Assembly: GCF_003386795.1 (NCBI RefSeq)
Contig: NZ_QTUC01000001.1
Span: 868,001-932,000 of the forward strand
Origin: Thermasporomyces composti
Lineage (GTDB): Bacteria; Actinomycetota; Actinomycetes; Propionibacteriales; Actinopolymorphaceae
Length of the DNA: 64,000 nt
Direction of reading: 5' to 3'
Shown piece by piece: positions 23,183 through 33,295 of this stretch (position 1 is the first letter of the stretch; the number at the start of each line of letters is the position of its first letter). Under the pieces are notes generated by a model. The model was not told the origin of the DNA, ran no database searches, and saw only the letters and a list, made by a program, of their open reading frames with translations. A program made the translations under genes and the position numbers.

Positions 23183-23971
23183 TCAGTGCTCTTCGGCAAG
23201 AGCTCCGGAGATGTACATGGCAGTGAGGAAGGTGAAGACGTACGCCTGGAGCACCTGCACCAGGATCTCCAGGAAGCCGATGAGAATGCCGAACACGAAC
23301 GTCAGGAGTCCCGCTGGCTTCGCGATCAAGCCGCTCGCGTGGAGCAGGAGGTACTCGCCCCCGAGCGCGAACAGCATGATGAGCAGGTGACCCGCGAACA
23401 TGTTCGCGAAGAGCCGGAGTGAGAGCGTGATCGGCCGGAAGATGATGTTGGAGGCGAACTCCATCGGGATGAGCAGCGGCAAGATGAACGCCGGGACCCC
23501 CGACGGAATCGTGCTGTGCTTCAAATACCCGAGGAAGCCGTGCTTGCGAATGCCGACCGCGTTGTAGACGACCCAGGAGATGAACGCGAGCACGTAGGCA
23601 AAGCCGACGTGAGAGAACGTCGGGAACTGGATGCCTGGGATCGTGGCGAAGAAGTTATTGAGCAAGACGAAGAAGAACATCGCCACGAGGAGCGGGACGT
23701 ACTTGATGTACTCCGTCCCGCCGATGATGTCCCGTGCGACGCTGTTGCGGACGAAGCCGTAGGCCAGCTCACCGACGTACTGCAGCTTGCCGGGCACGAT
23801 CGCCGCCGGCCGCGCGCTGGAGATGAAGAACCAGGCCACGAGGATTGCCGACAGCACGATGAGCACCATGGGCTTGGTGACGCCCGCGACGATCGGTGGC
23901 AGGTCGAAGGAGGCTGGACCTGGTGCGACGAATCCGTCACCGCCGGCGGCGCTGACGACTACCGTGCTCAC
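23183..23971 (-). CDS. atpB: F1Fo ATP synthase subunit a
   Basis: The proton-channel subunit, about 262 residues with five or six membrane helices. The essential Arg is in LSLRLFANMFAGHLLIML, and a later helix carries LIGFLEILVQVLQAYVFTFLTAMY. I chose GTG 23971, preceded by GAGGAG at 5 bases, over a start 12 codons upstream. It heads the classical atp genes, after the two small AtpI-like proteins. Confidence 0.95.
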   Translation of the reverse strand: MSTVVVSAAGGDGFVAPGPASFDLPPIVAGVTKPMVLIVLSAILVAWFFISSARPAAIVPGKLQYVGELAYGFVRNSVARDIIGGTEYIKYVPLLVAMFFFVLLNNFFATIPGIQFPTFSHVGFAYVLAFISWVVYNAVGIRKHGFLGYLKHSTIPSGVPAFILPLLIPMEFASNIIFRPITLSLRLFANMFAGHLLIMLFALGGEYLLLHASGLIAKPAGLLTFVFGILIGFLEILVQVLQAYVFTFLTAMYISGALAEEH

Positions 23972-24047
23972 ATGCACTCCTCTCGGCCGGGTTTGGGATC
24001 GACGCACGAGGGCTGGAACGGTGACCGCCTCAGGAGCTCATCGCGTC

Positions 24048-24266
24048 TCAGGACGTCCGACCGTACTTCGTGATCACGAGGTACAGCGACAGGACGGCAC
24101 CGAGGATGAGCCCTACCGGAAGGAGGAAGGACACCCCCAACCAGCGGTCGAGGAACCAGCCCAGCCCGCCGTAGACGGCCAGACCTGACAGGACGTAGCC
24201 GAACGCGCCCCACGCGGCGTTGGATGCCCTGCCGGCCGACCGACTGGCCGGCTCGTTCTGGTTCAT
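24048..24266 (-). CDS. AtpZ/AtpI family small membrane protein
   Basis: A 72-residue protein with two membrane helices (AFGYVLSGLAVYGGLGWFLDRWL and LPVGLILGAVLSLYLVITKYG), the AtpZ/AtpI pattern. Such proteins sit at the head of atp operons and are thought to help c-ring assembly or carry magnesium. I chose ATG 24266 (MNQNEPASRS) with GGAG close upstream; the frame is open nine codons further. It lies between atpB and a second membrane protein. Confidence 0.75.
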   Translation of the reverse strand: MNQNEPASRSAGRASNAAWGAFGYVLSGLAVYGGLGWFLDRWLGVSFLLPVGLILGAVLSLYLVITKYGRTS

Positions 24267-24374
24267 CGCGCTCCGGACTGTAGCAGGAGACACAGGACCT
24301 GGAGCGCCCAGGGTAAAGGAAAGGTAATACGAGGTCGCCAGGCCCCGGGGGCAACGTGCTCCGGTGCGCCGCGC

Positions 24375-24818
24375 TCATGGCGCACCCCCCGACGTCGACG
24401 TGGTGGGTTCGTCGAGGTCGTACGTCGGAATCCGAAGCCGCCCGAACGCCCGGATTTCGCCCGCCATCCAGGCGACCACGCACGCCACCACGCCGACCAC
24501 CGTCGCACCCCGGTGCAGCACCGTGTCCACGTCGTCGATGGCGTTCGCGGCCTGCAGCGCCAGCCCGAAGAGGATCACCCGGGCCAGGAAGCTGCCGAGG
24601 ACGACCACTAGGAGAACGCTCGGCGCGGCACCCCGTGCCACCCGGACGGCGAGCAGGCCGGCGCCGGAGAACACGACCACGATCCCGGCGCCGACGAGGG
24701 CACCGACCGCGCCCCGGCTTCCGGCGAACAGCGCGCTCGCCACCGTCACCAGGGCCGCCACGACCAGGGTCGGCACCAGGGCCCCGCGCAGGAGTGCGCT
24801 GACGTGATCGGTCCTCAT
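24375..24818 (-). CDS. four-helix membrane protein of the atp locus (AtpI-like)
   Basis: A 147-residue protein with about four hydrophobic segments (VPTLVVAALVTVASALFAG, AVGALVGAGIVVVFSGAGLLA, VLLVVVLGSFLARVILFGLAL, GATVVGVVACVVAWMAG) and a short acidic cytoplasmic tail. Position and pattern match the uncharacterised membrane protein (ATP synthase protein I-like) usual at this place in actinobacteria. ATG 24818 is chosen (MRTDHVSALLRGAL, GGGGATCCGG just ahead). Function inferred from position only. Confidence 0.6.
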   Translation of the reverse strand: MRTDHVSALLRGALVPTLVVAALVTVASALFAGSRGAVGALVGAGIVVVFSGAGLLAVRVARGAAPSVLLVVVLGSFLARVILFGLALQAANAIDDVDTVLHRGATVVGVVACVVAWMAGEIRAFGRLRIPTYDLDEPTTSTSGGAP

Positions 24819-24905
24819 CCGGATCCCCAAGCGTCGCGACGAAGGTTTGTGAAACTTAGCACAAGCGTCGTGGAGCACCGGCGGCGGGCGCGCCGGAGCG
24901 ACGCC

Positions 24906-26039
24906 TCATCGACCGCGCGTCACCGCCACAGGGACCGCGCGCCGCTTCGGCAGCATCGCCGTCACGGCGATCGCGACCACCACCGCGCACGCCACCACGC
25001 TGACGGTCAGCCAGGTCGCCCACAGACCCACCGCGACGACGCCGAAGGCGAGCAGACCAGCCCAGAGGTACATGACGAGGACCGCTCCCCGGTGCGAGTG
25101 ACCGAGCTCGAGATGCAGCCGGTGGTGGAGGTGCTTCTGGTCGGCGTCGAACGGGTGACGTCCCGCCTTCGTGCGCCGGATCACCGCCAGCACCAGGTCG
25201 ATGAACGGCAACGCCAGCACGGCGATGGGGAGGATGAGCGGGAGGAGCGCGGGGAGCAGACTCTGCCGGACACCATCGGTGGCCATCACGCTCGGATCGA
25301 GCCACCCGGTCAAGCTGATCGTCGAGGCGGTGAGCAGCAGGCCCAGCAGGTAGGCGCCGGAGTCACCGAGGAAGACCCGCGCGGGGAAGAAGTTGTGCGG
25401 GAGGAAGCCGAGGCAGGCGCCCGCGACGACGACGGTCACGAGGGTGGCGGTGGTCGCGCGGTTGAGCGAGCGATCGACCGCCAGGAGGTACGAATAGCTG
25501 AAGAACGCCGCCGCTCCGAGTCCGACCACGCCGGCCGCGAGTCCATCCAGGCCGTCGACGAAGTTGACCGCGTTGGCCATCGCGATGATCGCGACCGCGG
25601 AGATGATGGCGCTCTGGGCCGGCGAGAGCGACAAGGTCGTCCCGTTCGGCAACGGCAGCCAGTTCAGCTGCACTCCCGAGACGACGAGGATGCCGGCTGC
25701 CACCGTCTGTCCCGCCAGTCGGGTGATCGCGTCCAACTGGACGAGGTCGTCGACCGCGCCGACGAAGGCGATGACCGCGCCGGCGAGCAGCAGGCTCCAG
25801 GCGTCACCTCGGATCTCGGGCAGCATTCCCAGGAAGGGCAGCTGGGTGGCCACGACGAACCCGGCCACGACGCCTCCGAGCACCGCGAGGCCCCCCAACC
25901 GCGGGATGGGAGCGGCGTGGACATCTCGGTCGCTGATCGGCTTGATCGCGCCGATGCGCGCCGCGAACCGCCGGGCCGCCCCGCCTAGCAAATAGGTGAC
26001 GGCGGCCGTGACGAGCAGAACGAGCAGATACTCACGCAC
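24906..26039 (-). CDS. undecaprenyl-phosphate GlcNAc-1-phosphate transferase family (WecA/MraY-like)
   Basis: A 377-residue polytopic membrane enzyme that moves a sugar-1-phosphate from a UDP-sugar onto a lipid phosphate, the first step of cell-wall glycan assembly. It shows the substrate motif HAAPIPRLGGLAVLGG, the Asp pair DDLVQLD, NAVNFVDGLDGLAAG, FLGDSGAYLLG, and the cytosolic HxxHH motif (DQKHLHHRLH) that separates WecA types from MraY. In actinobacteria this is the enzyme starting teichoic acid or arabinogalactan linkage units. It starts at a GTG (26039) and follows the phosphatase gene by about 36 bases. Confidence 0.9.
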   Translation of the reverse strand: MREYLLVLLVTAAVTYLLGGAARRFAARIGAIKPISDRDVHAAPIPRLGGLAVLGGVVAGFVVATQLPFLGMLPEIRGDAWSLLLAGAVIAFVGAVDDLVQLDAITRLAGQTVAAGILVVSGVQLNWLPLPNGTTLSLSPAQSAIISAVAIIAMANAVNFVDGLDGLAAGVVGLGAAAFFSYSYLLAVDRSLNRATTATLVTVVVAGACLGFLPHNFFPARVFLGDSGAYLLGLLLTASTISLTGWLDPSVMATDGVRQSLLPALLPLILPIAVLALPFIDLVLAVIRRTKAGRHPFDADQKHLHHRLHLELGHSHRGAVLVMYLWAGLLAFGVVAVGLWATWLTVSVVACAVVVAIAVTAMLPKRRAVPVAVTRGR

Positions 26040-26075
26040 GAGCGGTCCGTGGTCGGGTGAGGGGACGTGGACGCA

Positions 26076-26684
26076 TTAGCACCTGCCCACCAAAGCCGTG
26101 ATCGACGCGTCGACCGCCCGAGCGATGACGTCGCCGATCGACTGGTAGACGGCCATCGGCTGCCCTATGGGGTCAGCGATGTCGTCCTCGTCTGGACGCG
26201 TGGGTCGCACGGTCCCACGTCGACGTGCGACGATCGCCACCACGGCGTGGGCTCGCTCGACGAGGTCCTGAGCCGGCACGCTCTCCTCCACCTCCCGGCA
26301 GATCTGCGCGAACCCTACCTCTCGAGCGACGCGGGCGAACTCCGTCATGGTGAACACGCGACGCAAGGCCGACGGTTCCAGTGTGACCACCTGGCTGCGG
26401 TGAGCCCTCGTGGCGGTGAGGACCAGGTCGGCCTCGGCGATCAGGTCCGCGGTGAGCTCGGTGGAGACGAAGCCCGCGGGATCTGCGCCGTAGGCCGCCA
26501 CGACCGCCGCCGCTTCGGTGGTCATCGGCCATCCGGACACCGCGTGCGTCCCCGCACTGTGGATCCTGAAAAGGTCGGCCCGGGGACCCAGACGACGGCG
26601 CAGGGCGGCCACCGCCAGACGCTCGGCCATCGGCGAGCGGCACAGGTTGCCGGTGCAGACGAACATGATCGAGAACCGGCTCAT
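26076..26684 (-). CDS. low-molecular-weight protein-tyrosine phosphatase
   Basis: This 202-residue phosphatase has the signature C10-TGNLC-R16-S with flanking hydrophobics (SIMFVCTGNLCRSPMAERLA), followed by the usual SAGTHAVSGWPM and the late acid motif DIADPIGQP, where Asp would be the general acid. Such enzymes often sit by wecA and may control glycan synthesis kinases. ATG 26684 begins the conserved part. It lies between the Sua5-family gene and the WecA-like gene; no glyA is seen here, unlike in Streptomyces. Confidence 0.88.
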   Translation of the reverse strand: MSRFSIMFVCTGNLCRSPMAERLAVAALRRRLGPRADLFRIHSAGTHAVSGWPMTTEAAAVVAAYGADPAGFVSTELTADLIAEADLVLTATRAHRSQVVTLEPSALRRVFTMTEFARVAREVGFAQICREVEESVPAQDLVERAHAVVAIVARRRGTVRPTRPDEDDIADPIGQPMAVYQSIGDVIARAVDASITALVGRC

Positions 26685-26781
26685 CGTCCGCTGCCCTTCC
26701 ACCGCCGCGTCTCCCACCCCGCGCACCGTGGCCTCGGCATGGTCTCCCGTCGGCGCAGCGGGCCGCGTCCTCGACCACCAG

Positions 26782-27429
26782 TCATGACTCGAGGACCGCG
26801 AGCTCCGGCACCACGGCCCGCAGCCGCCGGATCTCGAGCGCACCGGTCCGCAGCACTCGCGGCGTCGGGCTGGTCAAGTCAACGATCGTCGACGGCACCG
26901 AGCCGGGCGTCGGCCCGTCGTCGAGGTAGACCGCGACCGACTCCCCCAGCTGCTCCTGAGCCTGCTCGCACGTGGTCGCGGGCGGCTCACCGGTGCGGTT
27001 GGCGCTGCTCACCGCCAGCGGCCCGGTCTTGGTGAGCAAGTCGAGCGCGACCGGGTGGTCGGGCATGCGGACCGCGACCGTCTCCCGGGTCTCGCCGAGA
27101 TCCCACGCCAGACTGGGCTGCTGGCGACAGATCACAGTCAGCGCCCCAGGCCAGAACGCCTCGATGAGGCGCCGGCCCACCTCGGGGATGTCGGTGGCGA
27201 TGCCGTCCAAGGTCTCCAGCGATCCCACGAGGACCGGCGTCGGCATCGTGCGGTCCCGGCCCTTCGCCTCCAGAAGCTTGGCCACCGCCTCGGGCACGAA
27301 CGCGTCAGCGCCCACGCCGTAGACGGTGTCGGTCGGCATGACGACCAGATCACCACGCCGGATGGCGGTCGAGGCGATCTCGAGGCCGATGGCTCGTTCG
27401 TGCCGGTCCTTGCAGGCATACCGCTCCAC
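26782..27429 (-). CDS. L-threonylcarbamoyladenylate synthase (Sua5/YciO/YrdC family)
   Basis: It makes threonylcarbamoyl-AMP from threonine, bicarbonate and ATP for the t6A37 modification of ANN-decoding tRNAs. The 215-residue YrdC fold shows RGDLVVMPTDTVYGVGADAF, the lysine-arginine pair KGRDR, WPGALTVI, and the SSANRTGEPPATT nucleotide loop. It has no C-terminal Sua5 domain, so it is of the short TsaC length. The start is a GTG (27429). It lies next to prmC as in most actinobacteria. Confidence 0.92.
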   Translation of the reverse strand: MERYACKDRHERAIGLEIASTAIRRGDLVVMPTDTVYGVGADAFVPEAVAKLLEAKGRDRTMPTPVLVGSLETLDGIATDIPEVGRRLIEAFWPGALTVICRQQPSLAWDLGETRETVAVRMPDHPVALDLLTKTGPLAVSSANRTGEPPATTCEQAQEQLGESVAVYLDDGPTPGSVPSTIVDLTSPTPRVLRTGALEIRRLRAVVPELAVLES

Positions 27430-27506
27430 AGTCGCTCATCGTGCCACGGTCCGACACGAAGGCGAGTGGCGACCTCACGGTCGCGGCCGACCCCTCGGTG
27501 GGGGCG

Positions 27507-28367
27507 CTAGGACGCGAGCCGACGTGGGGAACGACGGGCGGTGACGAAGCGCGGCCGGCCCGCCAGGTCGGGGTGGTCCCGCACGGTCAGCCACCAGCCA
27601 GCCGAGGCGAAGACGGCCGGAGCGCTCTCCCCCTGCACGTCGGCGTGCTCCACGACCACGAGGCCGCCGGGGCGTAGCAGCCGCCGGGCGGTCCGTTCCA
27701 CCATCCGCACGGCGTCGAGCCCGTCGGAGCCCGACCACAGCGCGGCCGCCGGGTCGTGGTCGCGCACTTCCGGTTCGACCGAGTCGTAGGCGTCCATGGG
27801 GATGTAGGGCGGGTTGGACACGACGACGTCGACCGTGCCGTCGAGCTCCGGCAGGGCGACGGCGGCGTCCTCTCGGACCAACGTCACCGAGCTGCCGGCC
27901 AGGTTGCGCTCAGCCCAGGCGCACGCGTCCGGATCGAGCTCGACGGCGTAGACCCGGGCGTTCGGCACCTCCGTGGCGATCGCCAGCGCGATCGCGCCTG
28001 ATCCCGCGCACAGGTCCACCGCCACGGGGGTGCCACCCATGGCCCGCAGCGCGTCGATGGCGTACCCGGCGACGACCTCGGTCTCCGGACGGGGCACGAA
28101 CACCCCGGGTCCCACGGCCAGCTCGAGGTAGCGGAACGGAGCCCGACCGGTGAGGTGCTGGAGTGGAACCCGTGCCGCGCGACGTTCCACCAGCTCGACG
28201 AACCGACGTCGGTGCTCCTCGCTGACCTCGTCCACACCGACCAACGCGCCGCGAGTCAGGCCGAGGACGTGCGCGAGCAGCTCCTCGGCGTCGTGCCGCG
28301 GCGAGGCGACACCCGCGTCGGCGAGCTCGTCGGCGGCGCGCTTGACCAGGGCACGGACGGTGGTCAT
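27507..28367 (-). CDS. prmC: release factor glutamine N5-methyltransferase PrmC
   Basis: PrmC methylates the GGQ glutamine of release factors 1 and 2. The 286-residue protein has the N-terminal helical domain, [10 protein letters not shown], the SAM-binding [16 protein letters not shown], and the catalytic NPPY ([10 protein letters not shown]). Its ATG overlaps the prfA stop by 4 bases (28364-28367), coupling the enzyme to one of its own substrates. Confidence 0.95.
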   Translation of the reverse strand: MTTVRALVKRAADELADAGVASPRHDAEELLAHVLGLTRGALVGVDEVSEEHRRRFVELVERRAARVPLQHLTGRAPFRYLELAVGPGVFVPRPETEVVAGYAIDALRAMGGTPVAVDLCAGSGAIALAIATEVPNARVYAVELDPDACAWAERNLAGSSVTLVREDAAVALPELDGTVDVVVSNPPYIPMDAYDSVEPEVRDHDPAAALWSGSDGLDAVRMVERTARRLLRPGGLVVVEHADVQGESAPAVFASAGWWLTVRDHPDLAGRPRFVTARRSPRRLAS

Positions 28368-29449
28368 CCCGGCTGGCTCTCCAAGGAGGCGAGACGTTCT
28401 GCTCGGTCGGCGTCGAGCAGCGCCTGGATCACCCCGTCCAGCTCTCCGCCCAGCACCTGGTCGAGGTTGTAGGCGGTGTAGCCGATCCGGTGGTCGGTGA
28501 TGCGGTTCTGCGGGAAGTTGTACGTACGCACCCGCTCGGAGCGATCGACCGTCCTCACCTGGCCACGCCGGGCCTCCGCCGCCTCCCGGTCGGCCTGCTC
28601 TTGGGCCATGGCGAGGAGCCGGGCGCGCAGGATGCGCAGCGCCTGCTCCTTGTTCTGCAGCTGGCTCTTCTCGTTCTGGCAGGAGACCACGATCCCGGTC
28701 GGGAGGTGGGTGACGCGGACCGCGGAGTCGGTGGTGTTGACGCTCTGCCCGCCGGGGCCGGAGGACCGGAAGACGTCGATGCGCAGGTCCTTCTCGTCGA
28801 TCTCGACCTCGATCTCCTCCGCCTCCGGCAGCACGAGGACGCCCGCCGCCGACGTGTGGATCCGACCTTGGCTCTCCGTCACCGGCACCCGCTGAACCCG
28901 ATGGACGCCGCCTTCGAACTTCAGCCGCGCGTACGGCGACTCGTCCGGCTCGGTCGTCGCCCCCTTGCTCTTGACCGCGACGGTCACGCTCTTGACGCCA
29001 CCCAGGTCCGACTCGGTCAGGTCGAGGATCTCAGTCCGCCAACCACGGCGCTCGGCGTAGCGCAGGTACATCCGGAGCAGGTCGCCAGCGAACAGCGCCG
29101 ACTCCTCGCCGCCCTCGCCGGCCTTGATCTCCACGAGGACGTTCTTGTCCTCCATCGGGTCGCGAGGCAGCAGGAGCAGCCGCAGTCGCTCCTCGAGCCG
29201 ACGGCGCTCCTGCTCCAGTCGCTCCGCCTCCTCGCCGAAGCTGGGGTCCTCCTTGGCCAACTCGCGCGCCGCGGCGAGGTCCTCGCCGGTCTTCTGCCAA
29301 GCGGTGTAGACACTCACGATCCGCTGCAGCTCGGCGTAGCGCCGACCGGCGCGACGCGCGGCCGCCTGGTCAGCGTGGAGCGCAGGGTCGGCGAGTCGGC
29401 GCTCGAGTTCGGCGTGTTCGGCGAGCAGAGCCTCGACGGCTTCGAACAC
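28364..29449 (-). CDS. prfA: peptide chain release factor 1
   Basis: RF1 releases peptides at UAA and UAG. The 361-residue protein has the N-terminal helical domain, the GGQ motif in [20 protein letters not shown] with the NEKSQLQNK stretch following, and the C-terminal [23 protein letters not shown], diagnostic of RF1. It lies between rpmE and prmC. A terminator-like hairpin precedes it at 29489-29531, so it may have its own promoter or rely on read-through. Confidence 0.96.
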   Translation of the reverse strand: MFEAVEALLAEHAELERRLADPALHADQAAARRAGRRYAELQRIVSVYTAWQKTGEDLAAARELAKEDPSFGEEAERLEQERRRLEERLRLLLLPRDPMEDKNVLVEIKAGEGGEESALFAGDLLRMYLRYAERRGWRTEILDLTESDLGGVKSVTVAVKSKGATTEPDESPYARLKFEGGVHRVQRVPVTESQGRIHTSAAGVLVLPEAEEIEVEIDEKDLRIDVFRSSGPGGQSVNTTDSAVRVTHLPTGIVVSCQNEKSQLQNKEQALRILRARLLAMAQEQADREAAEARRGQVRTVDRSERVRTYNFPQNRITDHRIGYTAYNLDQVLGGELDGVIQALLDADRAERLASLESQPG

Positions 29450-29488
29450 GACAGGCCTCCTTCAGCGCGAGCGGACCGTGACGAAACA

Positions 29489-29531
29489 ACGCCGACCGGG
29501 CGGCACCCGTCCAGGGCCCGCCGGTCGGCGT
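29489..29531 (-). terminator. intrinsic-type terminator after rpmE
   Basis: An 11-base perfect stem (ACGCCGACCGG at 29489-29499 and CCGGTCGGCGT at 29521-29531) encloses a 21-base loop. Reading on the minus strand it comes 32 bases after the rpmE stop and is followed by TGTTTCGTC, a modest T-rich tail. It would separate rho-rpmE from prfA-prmC. Confidence 0.65.
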
Positions 29532-29562
29532 GTCAAGACTTCGGCGTAGCGACGACCGCCCG

Positions 29563-29799
29563 CTACTTCTTCCGCGCCTTCTTCTCGGCGCCCTGGGACT
29601 TCGCGTAGCGCCTCTCGAAGCGCGCCACCCGGCCGCCAGTGTCCAGAATCTTCTGCTTGCCCGTGTAGAACGGGTGGCAGTTGGAGCACACGTCAGCGTG
29701 GAGCACGCCGTTCTTGGCGGTGCTACGCGTCACGAACGTGTTGCCGCAGGTGCACGTGACCGTGGTCGGCACGTACTCGGGATGAATGCCAGCCTTCAC
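29563..29799 (-). CDS. rpmE: 50S ribosomal protein L31, zinc-binding type
   Basis: The 78-residue protein reads [19 protein letters not shown], with CTC and CSNC Cys pairs that hold zinc (the C+ form rather than the zinc-free paralogue), [17 protein letters not shown], and a basic tail [14 protein letters not shown] chose GTG 29799 because GGAGG stands 7 bases ahead. The gene sits between rho and prfA, the standard actinobacterial order. Confidence 0.96.
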   Translation of the reverse strand: MKAGIHPEYVPTTVTCTCGNTFVTRSTAKNGVLHADVCSNCHPFYTGKQKILDTGGRVARFERRYAKSQGAEKKARKK

Positions 29800-30095
29800 T
29801 TCAAGACCTCCGCTTCGTCGGCGCCGGGTCGCCTCGCCCGCGGCGGGCGTGAACCGGAGCCCAGCGATCCAGTGTGCCATTCCCGGCACGTCCTTGCGCA
29901 ACCGCCCCGGGCGTCCTCGCATTCCCGGCCACGGTTCGCCCGGCGCCGGCGCGACCCACGAGACCACCCAGGGACCCCTCCGGGACCCCCACCGGGGGAC
30001 ATGGTCGACACGCCGGCGTCCGGACGACGAACAACCTCAAGCGACTCAAGGTCGCCATCGTGACCGCACGGCTCACCCGCGCGCAGCGACCGCGA

Positions 30096-31958
30096 TCAGT
30101 CGTCGTCGCGGGAGTTGAGGGAACCGCCGGAGTTCGGCATCGTCTTGTTGATCTGCATGAGGAACTCGACGTTGCTGCGCGTCTTCTTGAGCCGCTCGAG
30201 CAAGAGCTCCAACGCCTGCTGACTGTCCAGCCCGGACAGCACCCGACGCAGCTTCCAGACGATGGCCAACTCCTCGCCGCTCATGAGCAGTTCCTCGCGG
30301 CGGGTACCGGTCTGGTCGACGTCGATCGCGGGGAAGATCCGCTTGTCTGCGAACTCCCGACGCAACCGGATCTCCATGTTCCCGGTGCCCTTGAACTCCT
30401 CGAAGATGACCTCGTCCATCTTCGAGCCGGTCTCGACGAGCGCGGTCGCGATGATGGTGAGCGACCCGCCGTTCTCGATGTTCCGCGCGGCACCGAAGAA
30501 GCGCTTCGGCGGGTAGAGCGCGCTGGAGTCCACACCACCGGACAGGATCCGCCCGCTCGCCGGCGCAGCGAGGTTGTACGCCCGGCCCAGTCGGGTGATC
30601 GAGTCGAGCAAGACGACCACGTCGTGGCCGAGCTCGACCAGTCGCTTCGCGCGCTCGATGGCCAGCTCGGCGACTGTCGTGTGGTCGTCGGCCGGACGGT
30701 CGAACGTCGAGGCGATCACCTCGCCCTTGACCGCCCGCTGCATGTCAGTGACCTCCTCAGGCCGCTCGTCGACGAGCACGACCATGAGGTGCACCTCGGG
30801 GTTGTTCTGGGTGATCGCGTTGGCGATCGCCTGCATCATGAGCGTCTTACCGGCCTTCGCCGGCGAGACGATCAGCGCGCGCTGCCCCTTCCCGATGGGT
30901 GCGAGCAGGTCGATGATCCGGGTCGTGAGGTTCCCGGGGTCGGTCTCCAGCCGCAGCCGCTCCTGCGGGTACAGCGGGGTCAGCTTGCCGAACTCCGGAC
31001 GCTGCTTGGCCAGCGCGGGGTCGGCGCCGTTGACCGTGTCGACCCGCACCAGCGGGTTGAACTTCTCCCGGCGCTCCCCTTCCCGGGGCTGCCGGATCGC
31101 GCCACTGATGGCGTCACCCTTGCGCAGCCCGTACTTCTTGACCATGGAGAGGGAGACGTAGACGTCGTTGGGTCCGGGCAGGAAACCACTCGTCCGGACG
31201 AAGGCGTAGTTGTCGAGGACGTCGAGGATCCCAGCGACCGGGATGAGGACGTCGTCCTCGCTGACGACCGGCTCGGCGTCCGCGCGCTCCCGTCCACGCC
31301 GGTCACGGTAGCGGTCGCGGGACCGACGACGCCGGCGCCGACCGCCTTCCTCCTCCTCACCGTGCTCACGGCGGCTCTCCCGCTGAGCGGCCTTGCCGCC
31401 CTCGTCACGAGCGTTGTCACGGGAGTCACGGGAGTCCTGGCCATCGCGGCTGTCACGCTTGTCGCCGCCGTCGGATTCAGCCTGCTCGGTGGTCGGCCGC
31501 TCGCCCGCCGAGGTTTCCTCCACGACCTCACTGACAGCGGCGCGCGGGGTCGCATCGCCGCGGTCGTCGCCATCGGTGGCGCGCTGACCCTCGGCGGCGC
31601 GGTTCTCATCCGAGGCGGGCGCGGCAGCGGGTTGGTCGCCCGGAATGTCGAGCTGCGTCTGCTCCGGCTCACGGTCGCCACGGCTCGACGCGTCACGCTC
31701 AGCGGGCGCGCCCCCTTCGCCAGCCTGGGCGGCTTGTGCCGCCTTGATGGCCTCGATCAGCTGGCTCTTGCGCATCCGCGCCGTTCCGGTGATGCCCAGA
31801 CCCTGCGCCATCTGCTGCAGCTCAGCGAGCACCATGCCCGTCAGTCCGCTCGCGCGACGCCGTCGGGTGGTGGTGCCGCCGTCGGACGACGACGCCGCGG
31901 CCGTCGCGCCGTTGGCGTCAGGGGCCCGCGAAGTGGTGAGATCAGTGGTATCGGTCAC
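30096..31958 (-). CDS. rho: transcription termination factor Rho with long actinobacterial insertion
   Basis: The RNA-dependent ATPase that ends transcription, 620 residues against about 419 in E. coli. Residues about 34-75 are the Rho N-terminal helical domain ([20 protein letters not shown]). About 75-240 is a charged, low-complexity insertion with [15 protein letters not shown] and [20 protein letters not shown]. The RNA-binding cold-shock fold follows ([20 protein letters not shown]), then the ATPase core with Walker [15 protein letters not shown] and the Q-loop and R-loop regions. I chose GTG 31958 (GGAAGG 7 bases ahead). Such insertions are thought to add RNA-binding surface in GC-rich genomes. 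Confidence 0.96.
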   Translation of the reverse strand: MTDTTDLTTSRAPDANGATAAASSSDGGTTTRRRRASGLTGMVLAELQQMAQGLGITGTARMRKSQLIEAIKAAQAAQAGEGGAPAERDASSRGDREPEQTQLDIPGDQPAAAPASDENRAAEGQRATDGDDRGDATPRAAVSEVVEETSAGERPTTEQAESDGGDKRDSRDGQDSRDSRDNARDEGGKAAQRESRREHGEEEEGGRRRRRRSRDRYRDRRGRERADAEPVVSEDDVLIPVAGILDVLDNYAFVRTSGFLPGPNDVYVSLSMVKKYGLRKGDAISGAIRQPREGERREKFNPLVRVDTVNGADPALAKQRPEFGKLTPLYPQERLRLETDPGNLTTRIIDLLAPIGKGQRALIVSPAKAGKTLMMQAIANAITQNNPEVHLMVVLVDERPEEVTDMQRAVKGEVIASTFDRPADDHTTVAELAIERAKRLVELGHDVVVLLDSITRLGRAYNLAAPASGRILSGGVDSSALYPPKRFFGAARNIENGGSLTIIATALVETGSKMDEVIFEEFKGTGNMEIRLRREFADKRIFPAIDVDQTGTRREELLMSGEELAIVWKLRRVLSGLDSQQALELLLERLKKTRSNVEFLMQINKTMPNSGGSLNSRDDD

Positions 31959-32321
31959 GTGAGGTCCTTCCCACGCGTGATGTCGGCCGCCTCGATCGCG
32001 TACCGACCCTGTCAAGCCGGCTTTGTGCCGGTCCTCCTTGTTGGAGTCATGCGTCTGGGGCGCACGTGTGACGAGCTCTCGACGAGTCCAGGTCCACCGA
32101 CTGTGACCTTGGTGCACAAAAAGTGCTTAGGCCTCAGATGGGGCCGCCACAGACACCTGATGGCAGCGAAAGAAACGCTTCCCGGAATCGTGGCGAGATG
32201 GCACCAGGCCATAACAAGGGCTCCGGCCCGTCATGGAGCCTAACAGAATCTCTTCGACCTGGCTTCTACCCCCCGTACAACAGTCGCGGGGAGCCGCGCA
32301 TTCCCTCCCCTCGTCCGACGT
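31959..32321 (-). promoter_or_regulatory. rho upstream region (363 bases, no gene)
   Basis: The space between the thrB stop and the rho start has no convincing gene. It holds a short hairpin (CGCGG/CCGCG at 32285-32298) soon after thrB that could end the threonine transcript, and a small GCAC-TTTTT-GTGC hairpin further on. The region is less GC-rich than its surroundings near 32120-32290. It probably contains the rho promoter and leader; I could not place -10 and -35 boxes with confidence. Confidence 0.4.
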
Positions 32322-33266
32322 CTACCTATCCACTGCGAGGACTTGCGCCCCGGCCCGGTCGACCGGCAACACCATGGCCGCGAAGCCCTGCGGAGCCCGC
32401 TTCGGTAGCCCGCCCGACTCGCCTACGCGGGTGAACGCCAGCACTGTAGGGCCCGCCCCCGACACAACGGCGGGGATGCCGCTGGCGCGCAGCTCCGCCA
32501 CGAGAGCGGCCGACGCGGCCATCGCGGGAGCCCGGTAAGGCTGGTGGAGCCGGTCCTCCGTCGCCGCGAGCAAGACGTCGACGTCGACGTCGTCGCCCGC
32601 CGCACCTGCCGCCGCACCGGTGAGCGCCGCGACGAGAAGAGCCGCCCGACCCGCGTTCGCCGCCGCGTCCGCGTGCGGGACGGTGGGTGGCAGGAGGCCT
32701 CGCGCGACCTTCGTCGACAACGCCTCGCCGGGGACGAACACGACCGTCTCCACCGGCGCCGGCTCCAACCGGACACCGCGGGCGCCGGCCTGGTCCGTCC
32801 AGGCCACCACCAGACCGCCCAGCAGGCAGGCGGCCACGTTGTCGGGATGCCCCTCCAACTCCGAAGCCAACCGCAAAGTCGCCGCCTCGTCCAGAAGCTT
32901 GTCGCCCTCAGGGGCCAGGGCTCGGGCGGCCACGATCCCCGCGACGATCGCCGCCGCTGACGAACCCAGGCCACGGCCATGGGGAATCCGGTTGACGGAG
33001 CGCAGGACCAGTCCGGGCAGATCCGCTCCTAGTACCTCTAAGGTGGCACGAAAGGATCGAACGACCAAGTGGTTCCCGTCGCGCGGAACGCTCGTCGCAC
33101 CCTCGCCCGCCACCTCGACCGTGAGGCCGCTCGGGACGACCGTCGCCTCCACCTCGTCGTACAAGCCGAGGGCGAGCCCAAGCGCGTCGAATCCCGGACC
33201 GATGTTCGCGCTCGTCGCCGGGACCCGAACTCGAACCCGTGCCCCGACCGGAAGCGATCCCGTCAT
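32322..33266 (-). CDS. thrB: homoserine kinase
   Basis: ThrB phosphorylates homoserine to O-phosphohomoserine. The 314-residue GHMP kinase has the N-terminal RVPATSANIGPGFDALGLAL, the ATP-binding PHGRGLGSSAAAIVAG and the C-terminal GIPAVVSGAGPTVLAF. It is directly downstream of thrC on the same strand (about 29 bases), so hom, thrC and thrB form the threonine pathway in order. Confidence 0.96.
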   Translation of the reverse strand: MTGSLPVGARVRVRVPATSANIGPGFDALGLALGLYDEVEATVVPSGLTVEVAGEGATSVPRDGNHLVVRSFRATLEVLGADLPGLVLRSVNRIPHGRGLGSSAAAIVAGIVAARALAPEGDKLLDEAATLRLASELEGHPDNVAACLLGGLVVAWTDQAGARGVRLEPAPVETVVFVPGEALSTKVARGLLPPTVPHADAAANAGRAALLVAALTGAAAGAAGDDVDVDVLLAATEDRLHQPYRAPAMAASAALVAELRASGIPAVVSGAGPTVLAFTRVGESGGLPKRAPQGFAAMVLPVDRAGAQVLAVDR

Positions 33267-33295
33267 CTCACCTCCTCCGCGACAGGTCGGCCCGG

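Noticed and set aside
29874-32243. Plus-strand open frame of 789 codons across rho
   Set aside because: Antisense shadow of rho. It shows no recognised domain, and rho is certain.
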